A stretch of DNA of 49,346 nt, taken from positions 1 to 49,346 of the forward strand of contig CAZOVL010000010.1 of assembly GCA_964583185.1 (NCBI GenBank), given 5' to 3'. The notes beneath the pieces were generated by a model. It worked only from the letters and a program-made list of their open reading frames with translations, did not search any database and was not told the DNA's origin. A program made the position numbers and the translations under genes. Positions 1-8,128 of the stretch are shown here, piece after piece (position 1 is the first letter of the stretch; each line of letters begins with the position of its first letter). The stretch is from Bacteroides_E sp964583185 (GTDB lineage: Bacteria; Bacteroidota; Bacteroidia; Bacteroidales; Bacteroidaceae).

Positions 1-18
1 GTTCGCCAGGAACCTCAT

Positions 19-66
19 CAAATCCTTGTAACTAACTGAATTTAAGTATATGGTTGCAAGGATTTG
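19..66. repeat. Imperfect inverted repeat at the window edge
   Basis: The arms at 19-32 and 53-66 match as an inverted repeat at 13 of 14 positions (core CAAATCCTTG / CAAGGATTTG) around a 20-nt loop. It is followed by a short T run. It may be a terminator-like hairpin for whatever gene ends to the left, or a recombination core. A plus-strand open frame runs from base 1 to a TGA at 37-39, but it is too short to identify. Confidence 0.4.
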
Positions 67-150
67 ATTTTTAAGATTAAAACCAAGGATTCTACAGTGA
101 TTTGAGGCATTTTCAAGAAATAGCAAAATAGAATTTTATAACAAAGAGAA

Positions 151-705
151 TTATTTCAAATCCCATTGGACTACTAAGAAATTTTCTTCGTTTAATCCGT
201 TCTTTATTCCAGCTTCGAGCCAATTATTTTGCGTTTGGCGAATAGAATCCTTTTTCAACCTTTTCGATTCAGCAAAGATAATCTCGTCATTTTTCCAAGC
301 TATAACATCCCAACAACCTGAAAAGGAATTACTGTTCTTCAAAACTATTTTATTTAGTAAATCTAATACCCAAAAATCTTTTATCGGAGAGTTTTCTTGA
401 TTTTTTAGATTATCATCTTTCCATTCTTTAAGAAATAGAGGATTTTGCTTTCCTCTTCCGTAAGTACAAACCCAGCGAGCTTGCCAACCTTCTGCTATAA
501 ACAATTCAACTATTGCAAGTTCTGCAAAAGTAGGTCTACTGTCAACATTTATCAAAGTCTTTCCTCCAAAAGTATTTTGAATCGAAATGCCTTTCCATTT
601 TTCAAAAGAAAGATTGCTTTTTGGTATTTGATATTCTACCCCTTCTATTTTAAACATTTCGATAGAATCTGGGATAATCATTTTCGGGTGTTCTATTTTA
701 TTCAT
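151..705 (-). CDS. Predicted PD-(D/E)XK-type nuclease (VRR-NUC-like), hypothetical protein
   Basis: This 184-aa protein has no signal peptide or membrane segment. The C-terminal part has the layout of a PD-(D/E)XK nuclease core: Asp133 in a hydrophobic strand (CWDVIAW), then Glu146-Ser-Lys148 (the ExK motif) at the end of the next strand, then Gln159 and Trp162 in a helix followed by 'EAGIKNG'. The ExK-then-Q helix order is typical of VRR-NUC-like and Holliday-resolvase-like folds. An earlier helix (60-75) contributes Glu67, a common extra acidic residue in this fold. It lies alone, with about 840 nt of non-coding DNA before the next gene, so context gives no partner. It could equally be an orphan toxin or restriction-type effector. 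The fold call rests on motif spacing only. Confidence 0.6.
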   Translation of the reverse strand: MNKIEHPKMIIPDSIEMFKIEGVEYQIPKSNLSFEKWKGISIQNTFGGKTLINVDSRPTFAELAIVELFIAEGWQARWVCTYGRGKQNPLFLKEWKDDNLKNQENSPIKDFWVLDLLNKIVLKNSNSFSGCWDVIAWKNDEIIFAESKRLKKDSIRQTQNNWLEAGIKNGLNEENFLVVQWDLK

Positions 706-1077
706 CTATTACTAGTATTCCATTCTTAATTTCAATTTACGCCATTTATTCGCTAAAAGCGAAACCGAATATATCAGAATGAATAAAGTCTAAAATTAGG
801 CATTTAGAAGATTGGAGCAAAAAATCGCCTCAAATGTATTTCATTTCATAACCTAACGAAATAAGATGTAAATAGTACTGTAGTTTCTAACTTTGTATAG
901 ACAGTTAGTTCAGGGAGAGATTTCATTGGCTTAAAAAATACAGCAATGATTAGAAATAATTGTGGATAAAGATTATTTATTGAGAAGGATATCTTTGTTT
1001 TTTAGAAAACTCTCTATTATTCTATACAAGAAGGCTATTTCTTTAGAAAGTGTAATTGTATTTTTTATTTCAGCTCC

Positions 1078-1188
1078 TCAATTTATTTTGAATTTTCCAT
1101 AACCTCCAATTTCAAAGTCTATTTTCTCTACAGGATTAATTGTAAAAATAATTCGCATTGCAGAGGGAATTGGAAACTCATTCACTTT
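1078..1188 (-). pseudogene. Degenerate protein fragment
   Basis: On the minus strand a short frame ends at TGA 1078-1080 and is closed upstream by another TGA at 1189-1191. The roughly 36 residues between read like real protein (segments 'NEFPIPSAMRIIF' and 'EKIDFEIGGYGKF') with balanced composition. There is no convincing start. I take it as the remnant of a decayed gene. The rest of the 706-1546 gap shows only AT-rich DNA and the palindromic repeat at its 3' side. Confidence 0.25.
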
Positions 1189-1294
1189 TCAACTTTGATT
1201 GGTCTTTTTGTGTTGACTTTGATTAATAAAAAACATAGACTATAAATGAAGCATTACATTCTAACAATTCATTTATATAGGTGTTCTCCAAAAA

Positions 1295-1430
1295 CAAACC
1301 TTCCCCTCGCCTACAAGCCTTCTAAAGGGGGTGCTTGTCGGTCTAGGACCGAGAGGCCCTCGGTCCTAGACCGAAGGGGGTTCAGTCCTAGACCAACCAC
1401 CCTTATGACCTAGACCTATTTCTAGGATGA
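1295..1430. repeat. CTAG-rich palindromic intergenic repeat, copy 1
   Basis: A perfect 16-bp stem (1338-1353 with 1359-1374, 5-nt loop) has arms that are each nearly palindromic around CTAG. Further related units follow at about 1383-1395 and 1407-1417. A clear homologue, sharing the flanking 'acaagcctt' and 'agggggttcagtcctagacc' stretches, lies at 23262-23400, and a related hairpin lies at 41335-41372. The element sits downstream of one TPR-HTH regulator here and upstream of another in copy 2. It looks like a mobile or REP-like intergenic repeat that may act as a strong RNA hairpin. Confidence 0.75.
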
Positions 1431-1546
1431 CGGAGAAAGAGCAGTTTTTATTGAAAGAAGAACCATAAATAGAGAACACAATTAAGGTGAAAGAAACAAG
1501 GTATTGAACCAATGGAAAACATTTAGCAGAGTAAAATCACAGCCGT

Positions 1547-3178
1547 CTATAACATCAGTTTTCTATACTCGGAAGGAGACATATTGTAATTATTTTTAAA
1601 CTGACGTTGAAAACTTCTGAGTGTTCCAAAACCTACTGTTGTAGCAATCTCTTCCAAATTCATCTCTGGATTTTGTTCCAACAGACCAATAGCCTCTTGC
1701 AAGCGATATTCATTAATAAAGTCAGGTAAGCTGATTATTTTATTTTCGTGTAGCAGCTGCAACAAACAATTTCTATCAATACCTAGTTTCTCCAAAATCA
1801 TTTCTCGAGAACAGGAAGAGTTTCTGTATAAATAATCTTTTTCCATCAACTTTTTCAACTTTGAAAACAGGGTTTCAGACTCTTCTTCTTGTTTTAACCG
1901 ATAAGCTTGCATATCCTTTATTTGCTTCACCATTAATCGGTTCTGTTTTTCTGTATTTCTCTGGATATAGAGAAGAATGAATAGGATGACAAGAACCAAT
2001 AAAATAACAGCCAATGAGGTGTAAGATAACTTTTTATGCCAATCGGCCTCTGCTACTTTTTGTTGTAAGGCAACCTCTTTTTTCTCTGTTTCATAAATCA
2101 CCGCTAACTCTTGAGTCTCTGTGTTGAGCTGTCGGGTTCGTAGTTGTTCAGCTATGGCTAACTGTTCATTTAGAGCAGCAATAGCCCTCTCTTTATCGCC
2201 TAATCCATAATAAGCTGTATATAAATAATTCTTTACGGAAATCATATTATCGCCAATGGTATCTGTTTGTTGGCGAAGTTGTTTTTCTCTTTCATGGGCA
2301 ATCGATAGAGCTTCTTTATAAGCTTTTATCGTCAGCAAATAAGGAACAATGAGAATTTTGTTTTCAACCAAAGAAGACATCTCCCGAGTAAGGAAATCTT
2401 CATAACTAGCTTGTGCTTTTGCTATCTCCCCGGATTTCATATACACATTGGCAGCAAAGGCATTGAACCTACAATACTCAAAATCATCATATCCTTCATT
2501 GGTCATATAAGGATCGGCTGCCACATCAGGTAAAAGTTCTCCCCCTTTTATTACCTTTTCCAGTGCTTCTTTATAAAGTCCCTCAGAAAACAATATACCT
2601 GCATAACTGATGTAGAATTGATAGAGATAATGAATGTTTCCGGCTTCTTGTAACAGGCTCTCTGCCAGTTCGTAATATTTATGAGCCTGAACCTTGTCTT
2701 TGTGTGCATAAAAAACATCCGCCATATACATATATGATCGCCCCATTTCGTCTTTTAGAGTCTCCTCTTCTGCTATTTTCAACAGATTGAGAGCTGTTTT
2801 CATTGTCTTTTCCAAATCGTTGTTGTTGCGATAACATTCCAGCAAAGTACTCAACAGTCCCATCTGAAATTTTCGATTGGATTTAACCTCTTCATATTCC
2901 TTTACTTTTTCATAATAAAAAGAAGCCAATCGAAATTTTGAAGTGTTAAAAAACAAGTCGGCCTGTGCCCAATCTAACTCAAAAGGAAGAGCCAACTTCT
3001 CATCGCCTACTTCCCTGAGCCGATCTATTATTGCTTGTGATTTCTCCGGATTGGAAATAGAAAACACATAGACATTTTCTATGGTAATCAAACTATCCGG
3101 CAAACTTTTCCCTCCCAAAGGAGTCAAGAAAGTCTTCATAAACAAGAAGAAAATGCCCCATAATATTTTATTTTTCAT
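1547..3178 (-). CDS. TPR-containing membrane regulator with C-terminal AraC-type HTH
   Basis: The protein starts with an N-terminal signal or anchor (MKNKILWGIFFLFM...), followed by about 350 residues of helical TPR-like repeats. A single transmembrane segment follows (LSYTSLAVILLVLVILFILL, about residue 385-405), then a short coiled coil and a C-terminal AraC/XylS helix-turn-helix (pattern 'EEIATTVGFGTLRSFQRQF' near the end). This layout is common in Bacteroidota, where periplasmic TPRs face a cytosolic DNA-binding domain. The open frame extends to 3208, but I prefer the ATG at 3178 because it places the hydrophobic segment at the N-terminus. It is divergent from the fimbrial operon that starts at 3610, with a 15-bp dyad just upstream of its start. 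The likely role is control of the adjacent pilus genes or of itself. The domain call is firm; the target is inferred. Confidence 0.85.
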   Translation of the reverse strand: MKNKILWGIFFLFMKTFLTPLGGKSLPDSLITIENVYVFSISNPEKSQAIIDRLREVGDEKLALPFELDWAQADLFFNTSKFRLASFYYEKVKEYEEVKSNRKFQMGLLSTLLECYRNNNDLEKTMKTALNLLKIAEEETLKDEMGRSYMYMADVFYAHKDKVQAHKYYELAESLLQEAGNIHYLYQFYISYAGILFSEGLYKEALEKVIKGGELLPDVAADPYMTNEGYDDFEYCRFNAFAANVYMKSGEIAKAQASYEDFLTREMSSLVENKILIVPYLLTIKAYKEALSIAHEREKQLRQQTDTIGDNMISVKNYLYTAYYGLGDKERAIAALNEQLAIAEQLRTRQLNTETQELAVIYETEKKEVALQQKVAEADWHKKLSYTSLAVILLVLVILFILLYIQRNTEKQNRLMVKQIKDMQAYRLKQEEESETLFSKLKKLMEKDYLYRNSSCSREMILEKLGIDRNCLLQLLHENKIISLPDFINEYRLQEAIGLLEQNPEMNLEEIATTVGFGTLRSFQRQFKNNYNMSPSEYRKLML

Positions 3179-3220
3179 CTTTTTGTTAAGATTTAATCTA
3201 CTGACCATCAGCCATTTACA

Positions 3221-3264
3221 TTACACGACAATTTGCACTAATATTTATACAAATTGTCGTGTAA
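3221..3264. promoter_or_regulatory. Perfect 15-bp inverted repeat, candidate operator
   Basis: TTACACGACAATTTG (3221-3235) and its exact complement (3250-3264) are separated by 14 nt. The dyad is 43-86 nt upstream of the TPR/AraC regulator start, in the roughly 430-nt divergent region before the fimbrial operon. A related TGTCGTAT half lies at 3556-3563, just before the fimbrial operon. The 10-mer TTACACGACA recurs at 13139-13148, before the Hsp70 operon. It could be a binding site for the neighbouring AraC-type protein, or an RNA hairpin in its leader. Confidence 0.55.
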
Positions 3265-3609
3265 CACAAAAGCACTTCATAATCAACAACATACCTCATA
3301 ATAAAGATCAAAAAACACTTTATTATGCGTATTATTAAACACTGTTTCCTTATTAAATTTAGTGAAAAAAAGTTGCAAAACAACAAAAAATATCATTATA
3401 TTAGGAATAGCATACTTGCTAACCTCATCAGATATCTCCTCAAACAGTGTTTGTAGACAATATATAGAACCTATTTTTTTCATACATCTCTACCTACTTA
3501 TTACATATAGTAGGGCAATAGAAATGTATTTTCATTGAGTTTAATACAACTTAAATGTCGTATGATATGAATATATATACCTTATGTCTTTAAAAAATTA
3601 AATAACTCT

Positions 3610-4686
3610 ATGATGAATAAAACTCTGCTTACTTTTTTTATGCTTGTATTTACTCTTGCGGGTTATTCGCAACAAGCATCCCCGGAAAGGGTTTTAACCT
3701 TTAAATTTGTTCCGGGTGAAGATATGTTCTATGTGCCATGGAAAGGGAACGATGGGGAATTAAACAATCTCTTTGCACTGGTAGAAGAATATCGTGAACC
3801 TATTACTGCTGGAGATATGCCTATTTATGTGAACAGCTATTCGGCTTCAATGCGATTAAATGAACGCAATCGTGAGTTGGCTTTTATCCGTGCTAATCGT
3901 GTTAAATCGGAATTGATTACCCATAAGGGGCTTAAAGAAAATCATTTTGTAACTAAGAATTACACCACTTCTTTTACCTCTTCTTCGGGTATTGTTTACA
4001 AAGACATTGTAGTAGTCACACTACATATACCTATTAAAAAAGAAGAATCAGCCCTCCTACCCGAACCTACACCTCAGCCGGAACCTCAACCGGAAGCTAA
4101 AGTGCTTATTGAGCCGGAACAGGAACCCACACCGGTTACAGAAGAAAAAGTGACATGGAAAGACCGTTACCGCTTTGCCATACGCACCAATGTACTTTAT
4201 GATGCCCTATTACTTCCCTCCTTGGGATTGGAGTGGCGTATAAACAAAAATTGGGGAATTAAAGTGGACGGCAGTTACAGTTATTGGGGTAGCAAGACAG
4301 GAAAAATTCAGAAAATGTGGATGGTAAGTCCGGAAGTACGACAATATATGGGTGCTCAGAGAAGATTTTATTTAGGTGTGGGTGGTAACATTGGTTCTGC
4401 CAACCTATATAAGTATGCGATGGGGAATATACTGAATAAACTCTATACCCAAAACACAGGCTACCAAGGAGACTTTTGGAACGCTGGAATCACTTTGGGA
4501 TATCAACTTTATCTAAACCGTAGTTTCAGTGTAGACTTCAATCTCGGTCTGGGTTACACCCGATTTGAATACGATGCTTTTAATCTGTCTGATGGTGTGA
4601 GATTGATGAAAGACAGAGATTTAGTTAAGAACTTTTGGGGACCTACTCAAGCAGGTGTATCACTATTATGGAAGTTTGGCAAATAG
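3610..4686 (+). CDS. DUF3575 outer-membrane protein with OmpA-like N-terminal region
   Basis: The 358-aa protein begins with a signal peptide (MMNKTLLTFFMLVFTLAGYSQ). Residues about 45-135 resemble an OmpA-type segment (the 'NRELAFIRANRVKSEL' helix). A Pro/Glu-rich linker follows at about 137-180, then a DUF3575 domain (190-358) with alternating amphipathic strands and aromatic residues that suggest a small outer-membrane barrel. DUF3575 proteins regularly accompany fimbrillin loci in Bacteroidales, and here the gene opens the operon, 30 nt before the anchor gene. It probably helps place or anchor the pilus in the outer membrane or attaches to peptidoglycan. Two adjacent ATGs (3610, 3613) are possible starts. 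Confidence 0.85.
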   Translation: MMNKTLLTFFMLVFTLAGYSQQASPERVLTFKFVPGEDMFYVPWKGNDGELNNLFALVEEYREPITAGDMPIYVNSYSASMRLNERNRELAFIRANRVKSELITHKGLKENHFVTKNYTTSFTSSSGIVYKDIVVVTLHIPIKKEESALLPEPTPQPEPQPEAKVLIEPEQEPTPVTEEKVTWKDRYRFAIRTNVLYDALLLPSLGLEWRINKNWGIKVDGSYSYWGSKTGKIQKMWMVSPEVRQYMGAQRRFYLGVGGNIGSANLYKYAMGNILNKLYTQNTGYQGDFWNAGITLGYQLYLNRSFSVDFNLGLGYTRFEYDAFNLSDGVRLMKDRDLVKNFWGPTQAGVSLLWKFGK

Positions 4687-4716
4687 CCTTATTTATTAGA
4701 ATATAATTAGTTTTCT

Positions 4717-5559
4717 ATGAAACATAATTTTAATATAAGAATGAAATACAAAGGCCTATTACTGATAGTCGCAGCTACACTCTATTTTTCCTGCGACATA
4801 AAAGACCCTATTTACGACTATGGAAACATTACTCTTGTAACAGACTGGAGTAAACGCACCGAGGGAGTTGAAATACCGAAAAGTTACACTGTAATTATTA
4901 ATAACCAGGAACTAAACTTCACCGAGCCAACCAACCTTTTACCCTCATTTAAAGAGGATACCTACTCTACACTTATTTATAATACGGCAGAAAAAATAAC
5001 TAAAGAAGGAGCAATAATAACTGTTCAAACAAATAACAATCAAGTGGCCCCACTTCCCGGTTGGCTATTTAGTTCTGTTTTAGATATAGCCTATACTTAC
5101 GATACTAAAAAAACAATTACTGCTGTAATGCAACAGCAAATACATCAGTTAACCCTTATACTCAAACCAACAGGGGATACAGCAGATTATATAGAAAACA
5201 TAGCTGCTTCACTGTCGGGGGTAGCAGCTTCCTGGGATTTAATAACCAACGAAGCCAAAGGCGAAGAGAAGAGTGTACCTTTAACTTTTGAGAAACAAGA
5301 AAATGGTACATGGAAAGTAAAAGCTCGCTTACTGGGCATTATGGGCAACAAACAGCTATTAACAGGAACCATAACTTTTAAAGGAGAGCTACAAAACATA
5401 CCTCTTGAAAGTGATCTTTCTGCCGACTTAATTGGCTTTAATGAAGGAAAACATAATCCACTATCCTTAGGGGGAGATATAGAAACTCATATTGAAGCTG
5501 GATTTTCAGCAACTATCAATGCCTGGACAGTGATTACGGATGAGGGTATAGCGTGGTAA
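4717..5559 (+). CDS. FimB/Mfa2-family fimbrial anchor lipoprotein
   Basis: A 280-aa lipoprotein with a lipobox ending at Cys26 (LYFSC), followed by 'DIKDPIYDYGNITLVTDWS', the typical opening of FimB/Mfa2-type proteins. Two beta-sandwich-like halves follow. In Porphyromonas the homologue anchors the fibre base in the outer membrane and limits fibre length. The order DUF3575, anchor, fimbrillin supports the call. A downstream ATG at 4741 would give a shorter signal peptide (lipobox Cys18) and is an equally good start. It is 26 nt from the following fimbrillin gene, consistent with one transcript. Confidence 0.75.
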   Translation: MKHNFNIRMKYKGLLLIVAATLYFSCDIKDPIYDYGNITLVTDWSKRTEGVEIPKSYTVIINNQELNFTEPTNLLPSFKEDTYSTLIYNTAEKITKEGAIITVQTNNNQVAPLPGWLFSSVLDIAYTYDTKKTITAVMQQQIHQLTLILKPTGDTADYIENIAASLSGVAASWDLITNEAKGEEKSVPLTFEKQENGTWKVKARLLGIMGNKQLLTGTITFKGELQNIPLESDLSADLIGFNEGKHNPLSLGGDIETHIEAGFSATINAWTVITDEGIAW

Positions 5560-5585
5560 AACAGAATTTAATAAATAAAATAATT

Positions 5586-6503
5586 ATGAAAACAACAACT
5601 TTATCAGCATTAGCTATTGCGGTAATCTTTTTTGCAGCATGCAGTAACAATGACGATGAAACACCTAATTTGAATGACGGACTTGTAAAATTTTCATCCG
5701 GAGTAACTGATAGACAAACCAGAGTAGGTGGTGACAATGGAAATCAGTGGGAAGGGAATGAGAAAATTGGTATTTTTATGGTAGAGAATGGAAGTACTAC
5801 AATTGCAGAGGGAGCCGATAATGTTGCGTATGTTACTACTAGTACAGGAACATCAGCTACATTCACATCTACTACATCTATTTATTATCCAGTAGATGTT
5901 ATGCAAAAGGTGGACTTTATAGCTTATCATCCATATAGTCCCCTGACAAACACCTACGAGTACGCCATAAATGCAACTGTTCAGGAGAATCAATCGGCAA
6001 TCGACTTGATGCACTCTGCTGCCAACAACAACGGGGTGGGATATGACAAGACGCAGGCCAAAGATTACGTAAATTTGACTTTCAACCATAAACTGACCAA
6101 AGTAATTATTCAGACTGAACCGGGTAATGGTTTGACTCAAGATGATTTAGCCGATATGACCATTACCATTAAGGGGCTAAACACAAAGGCAATTTACCAC
6201 TTAGACACAGATGTGCTGGAAACTGCAACAGATGTAGCCCCAATACACATTAAAACAATAGAAGCAGGGAAGAAATACGAAGCGATTGTAATACCTCAAG
6301 CACTTACCCTAGGTGCAGCAACAGTGGAGTTTGCATTGAATAATACGAAGAATGAAGTCTTTGAATATAGACTGAACGTGGCAACTTTTGAATCAGCGAA
6401 ATTACACAAATTCAATATAATTATTCAACGTACACCTATACTCATAAAAGGAACAATCAATGCATGGACACCTGTTGGAGTAATCAATGGTGAAGCTAAT
6501 TAA
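5586..6503 (+). CDS. Fimbrillin-family lipoprotein (pilin)
   Basis: A 305-aa protein with lipobox 'FFAACSNNDD' (Cys19). 'RQTRVGGDNGNQWEG' then appears at about 45-60, followed by 'KVDFIAYHPYSP' and 'LTFNHKLTKVII', the standard signatures of Bacteroidales fimbrillin (Mfa-like) proteins. The conserved Arg before the Gly/Asn-Gln-Trp motif is where these prepilins are usually cut by an Arg-specific protease so that subunits polymerise by strand exchange. The ATG at 5586 is chosen over an in-frame ATG at 5553 because it puts the signal peptide at the N-terminus. It follows the anchor gene and precedes another fimbrillin by 8 nt, so it belongs to the operon. Confidence 0.88.
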   Translation: MKTTTLSALAIAVIFFAACSNNDDETPNLNDGLVKFSSGVTDRQTRVGGDNGNQWEGNEKIGIFMVENGSTTIAEGADNVAYVTTSTGTSATFTSTTSIYYPVDVMQKVDFIAYHPYSPLTNTYEYAINATVQENQSAIDLMHSAANNNGVGYDKTQAKDYVNLTFNHKLTKVIIQTEPGNGLTQDDLADMTITIKGLNTKAIYHLDTDVLETATDVAPIHIKTIEAGKKYEAIVIPQALTLGAATVEFALNNTKNEVFEYRLNVATFESAKLHKFNIIIQRTPILIKGTINAWTPVGVINGEAN

Positions 6504-6511
6504 AATGACTT

Positions 6512-7924
6512 ATGAAGACGATTAAACAACTCTGTTTCTTAGTAGCACTCTGTTTTTTGACAGGATGCAGTAAGGAAGAGACAAACAACCTGTGAGGCGA
6601 CCTCCTAGCCGTACAATTTCAATCTGCTTACATTGCTCACACCATTCAAACCCGCACCACGGACGGTGGTAACCAATGGGAGGCAGACGACCAAATAGGT
6701 ATCTTTATGAAGGAGGCAGGCGATCCGCTTTTCTCAGCCATAGAGAGCAACCGAAAATACAAGACGGATGCCGAAGGTAATTTTACTTCAGATGGAGAAG
6801 GGCAAGCTCTCTACTGGCCACAGGATGGAGCAGCAGTCGATTTTATTGCCTACTATCCCTATCAAGCAAATTTATCTACTCCTTATACATATAAGGTGGA
6901 TGTGAGCGACCAACGCAATCCCGCAGCCATCGACCTCTTGTACAGCAACAATGCCACTGGCAAGAGCAAATCGAAAGAAGCCGTAGTCCTTACCTTCAAT
7001 CACCAACTGACAAAAGTGACGATGACACTGACAAAAGGCAAAGGAGTAAGCGATGCGGATCTGAATGCTATGACCGTTGCACTTACCAATATGCCCACCA
7101 CTGCCGATTTTTCGTTAGCAAACGGCACACTAAGCAAGAAAAGTAACACAGTAGATATTACCCCTGAAAAAGTAGGACAAAACTACGAAGCCATCCTTAT
7201 TCCGAAAGCAGCAGGAGCAAATGGAAAAATGACATTCAAGCTACGAGATGAAACCTTTAGCTATACAATCACCGATGCCTTAGAAGCAGGCAAGCAATAC
7301 AACTACACTGTTACCGTCACTCGTAAAGAAGTGAAAGTGCAAACAGGAGAAATAAGCGACTGGAAACCGACGTATGCCTTTTATCAAATAGGCGATTCAT
7401 ACCCTGATGCTGAGAATCCTATAGGCATTGTTTTCGAGACAAGCAATGGCGGGCGTAACGGTAAGATAGTGAGCTTGTACGAGCCTGATAAAATGTTGAC
7501 ATGGTCAACAGAGACTGTAAACACAGGAGCTACAGATGCCCTCAATGGAAGAAAGAATATGAACGCGATAGCAGAATATATTGCTGCCAATGATCAAAAA
7601 TGGAGCAACTTTCCTGCTTTCGAGAGGGTACACGATAAAAATGAAGAGACCACAGATTATAGCGATCCGGATGCTAAGGGCATCTGGTATCTTCCGGCAA
7701 TGGACGAGCTGAAGAGCTTATATCTAGTCTACAATGAAGATAGAGGAGGTTTTAATACCTCGTTAACAGCAGCAAGGGGAGTAAAATTATCTTCTGCTAG
7801 TTATTGGTCTTCGTCGGAGAACGTTAACGCCAGAGCGTGGTATGTTAACTTCAACGATGGCTACCGGGACTACGCCAATAAGGACTACATTCAATATAGG
7901 GTTCGTTGTGTTTCCGCTTTTTAG
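6512..7924 (+). pseudogene. Fimbrillin with DUF1566/C-type-lectin-like C-terminus, interrupted by an in-frame TGA
   Basis: Translation from ATG 6512 gives a lipoprotein signal (LCFLTGCSKEE, Cys19), then TGA at 6593-6595 (codon 28). The same frame then continues without a break through 'IQTRTTDGGNQWEADDQIG', 'VDFIAYYPYQ' and 'LTFNHQLTKVTM' to a stop at 7922-7924 (471 codons in all). The body is therefore a complete fimbrillin with one nonsense codon just after the lipobox. The C-terminal 180 residues are a DUF1566-type domain ('YQIGDSYPDAENPIGIVFE', 'GIWYLPAMDELKSLY', 'YWSSSE', 'YRVRCVSAF'), a fold shared with C-type-lectin-like DGR target proteins. It may be a tip adhesin. The stop could be a true mutation, an assembly error or a population variant. 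Translation from ATG 6707 would lack the export signal. Confidence 0.8.
7796..7912 (+). other. Candidate DGR variable repeat 1 (3' end of the interrupted fimbrillin gene)
   Basis: Aligned to 8621-8737, the framework codons (YWSSSE, VNF, RVRC and others) are identical even at silent positions. Thirty-three base differences are packed into about 20 codons, nearly all amino-acid changing. I count 25 of the 33 as involving an A in one copy, where about half would be expected by chance. This is the signature left by adenine-directed mutagenic retrohoming. No template repeat or reverse transcriptase is present in the window. Confidence 0.5.
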
Positions 7925-8027
7925 CTATTTGTCTATTCATCTATTTAATAGTACCGCGTAGCGGTCGATTTTTATAAAAAGAATATTCTGATTGTCATCC
8001 CGAGGAAACCTCTGTCATGCTGAGGGA
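7913..8027 (+). repeat. 115-bp direct repeat, copy 1 (candidate IMH plus hairpin)
   Basis: This copy is identical to 8738-8852. It starts at the last codons of the lectin-like domain and continues past the stop codon. It contains a short hairpin (ACCGC-GTA-GCGGT, 7953-7965), in the place where DGR target genes often carry a hairpin just after the homing site. The repeat runs into the N gap, which probably reflects collapse of near-identical copies during assembly. Confidence 0.75.
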
Positions 8028-8127
8028 NNNNNNNNNNNNNNNNNNNNNNNNNNNNNNNNNNNNNNNNNNNNNNNNNNNNNNNNNNNNNNNNNNNNNNNNN
8101 NNNNNNNNNNNNNNNNNNNNNNNNNNN
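8028..8127. other. Scaffold gap (100 N)
   Basis: Exactly 100 unknown bases, a conventional gap size, so the true length is unknown. The gap falls between two paralogous lectin-like gene ends and right at the end of a 115-bp repeat. The 5' part of the second gene, and perhaps whole extra copies, are missing here. Confidence 0.98.
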
Positions 8128-8128
8128 G

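Noticed and set aside
1..39. Twelve-codon plus-strand end of a gene at the window edge
   Set aside because: Too short for any evidence beyond an open frame; not listed as a gene.
445..729. Plus-strand frame opposite the nuclease gene
   Set aside because: Antisense to the better-supported 184-aa frame, Phe/Cys-rich, no domain.
103..836. Short TTTGAGGC/GCCTCAAA inverted pair around the nuclease gene as transposon ends
   Set aside because: Only 8 bp match, with no transposase and no target duplication seen; chance match is likely.
3221..3264. The 15-bp inverted repeat as an invertible promoter
   Set aside because: The spacer is only 14 nt, too short to carry a promoter, and no recombinase gene is nearby.
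6593..6595. The TGA as a selenocysteine codon
   Set aside because: Fimbrillins have no redox site here, and I see no selenocysteine insertion hairpin directly after the TGA. A nonsense change or sequencing error is simpler.
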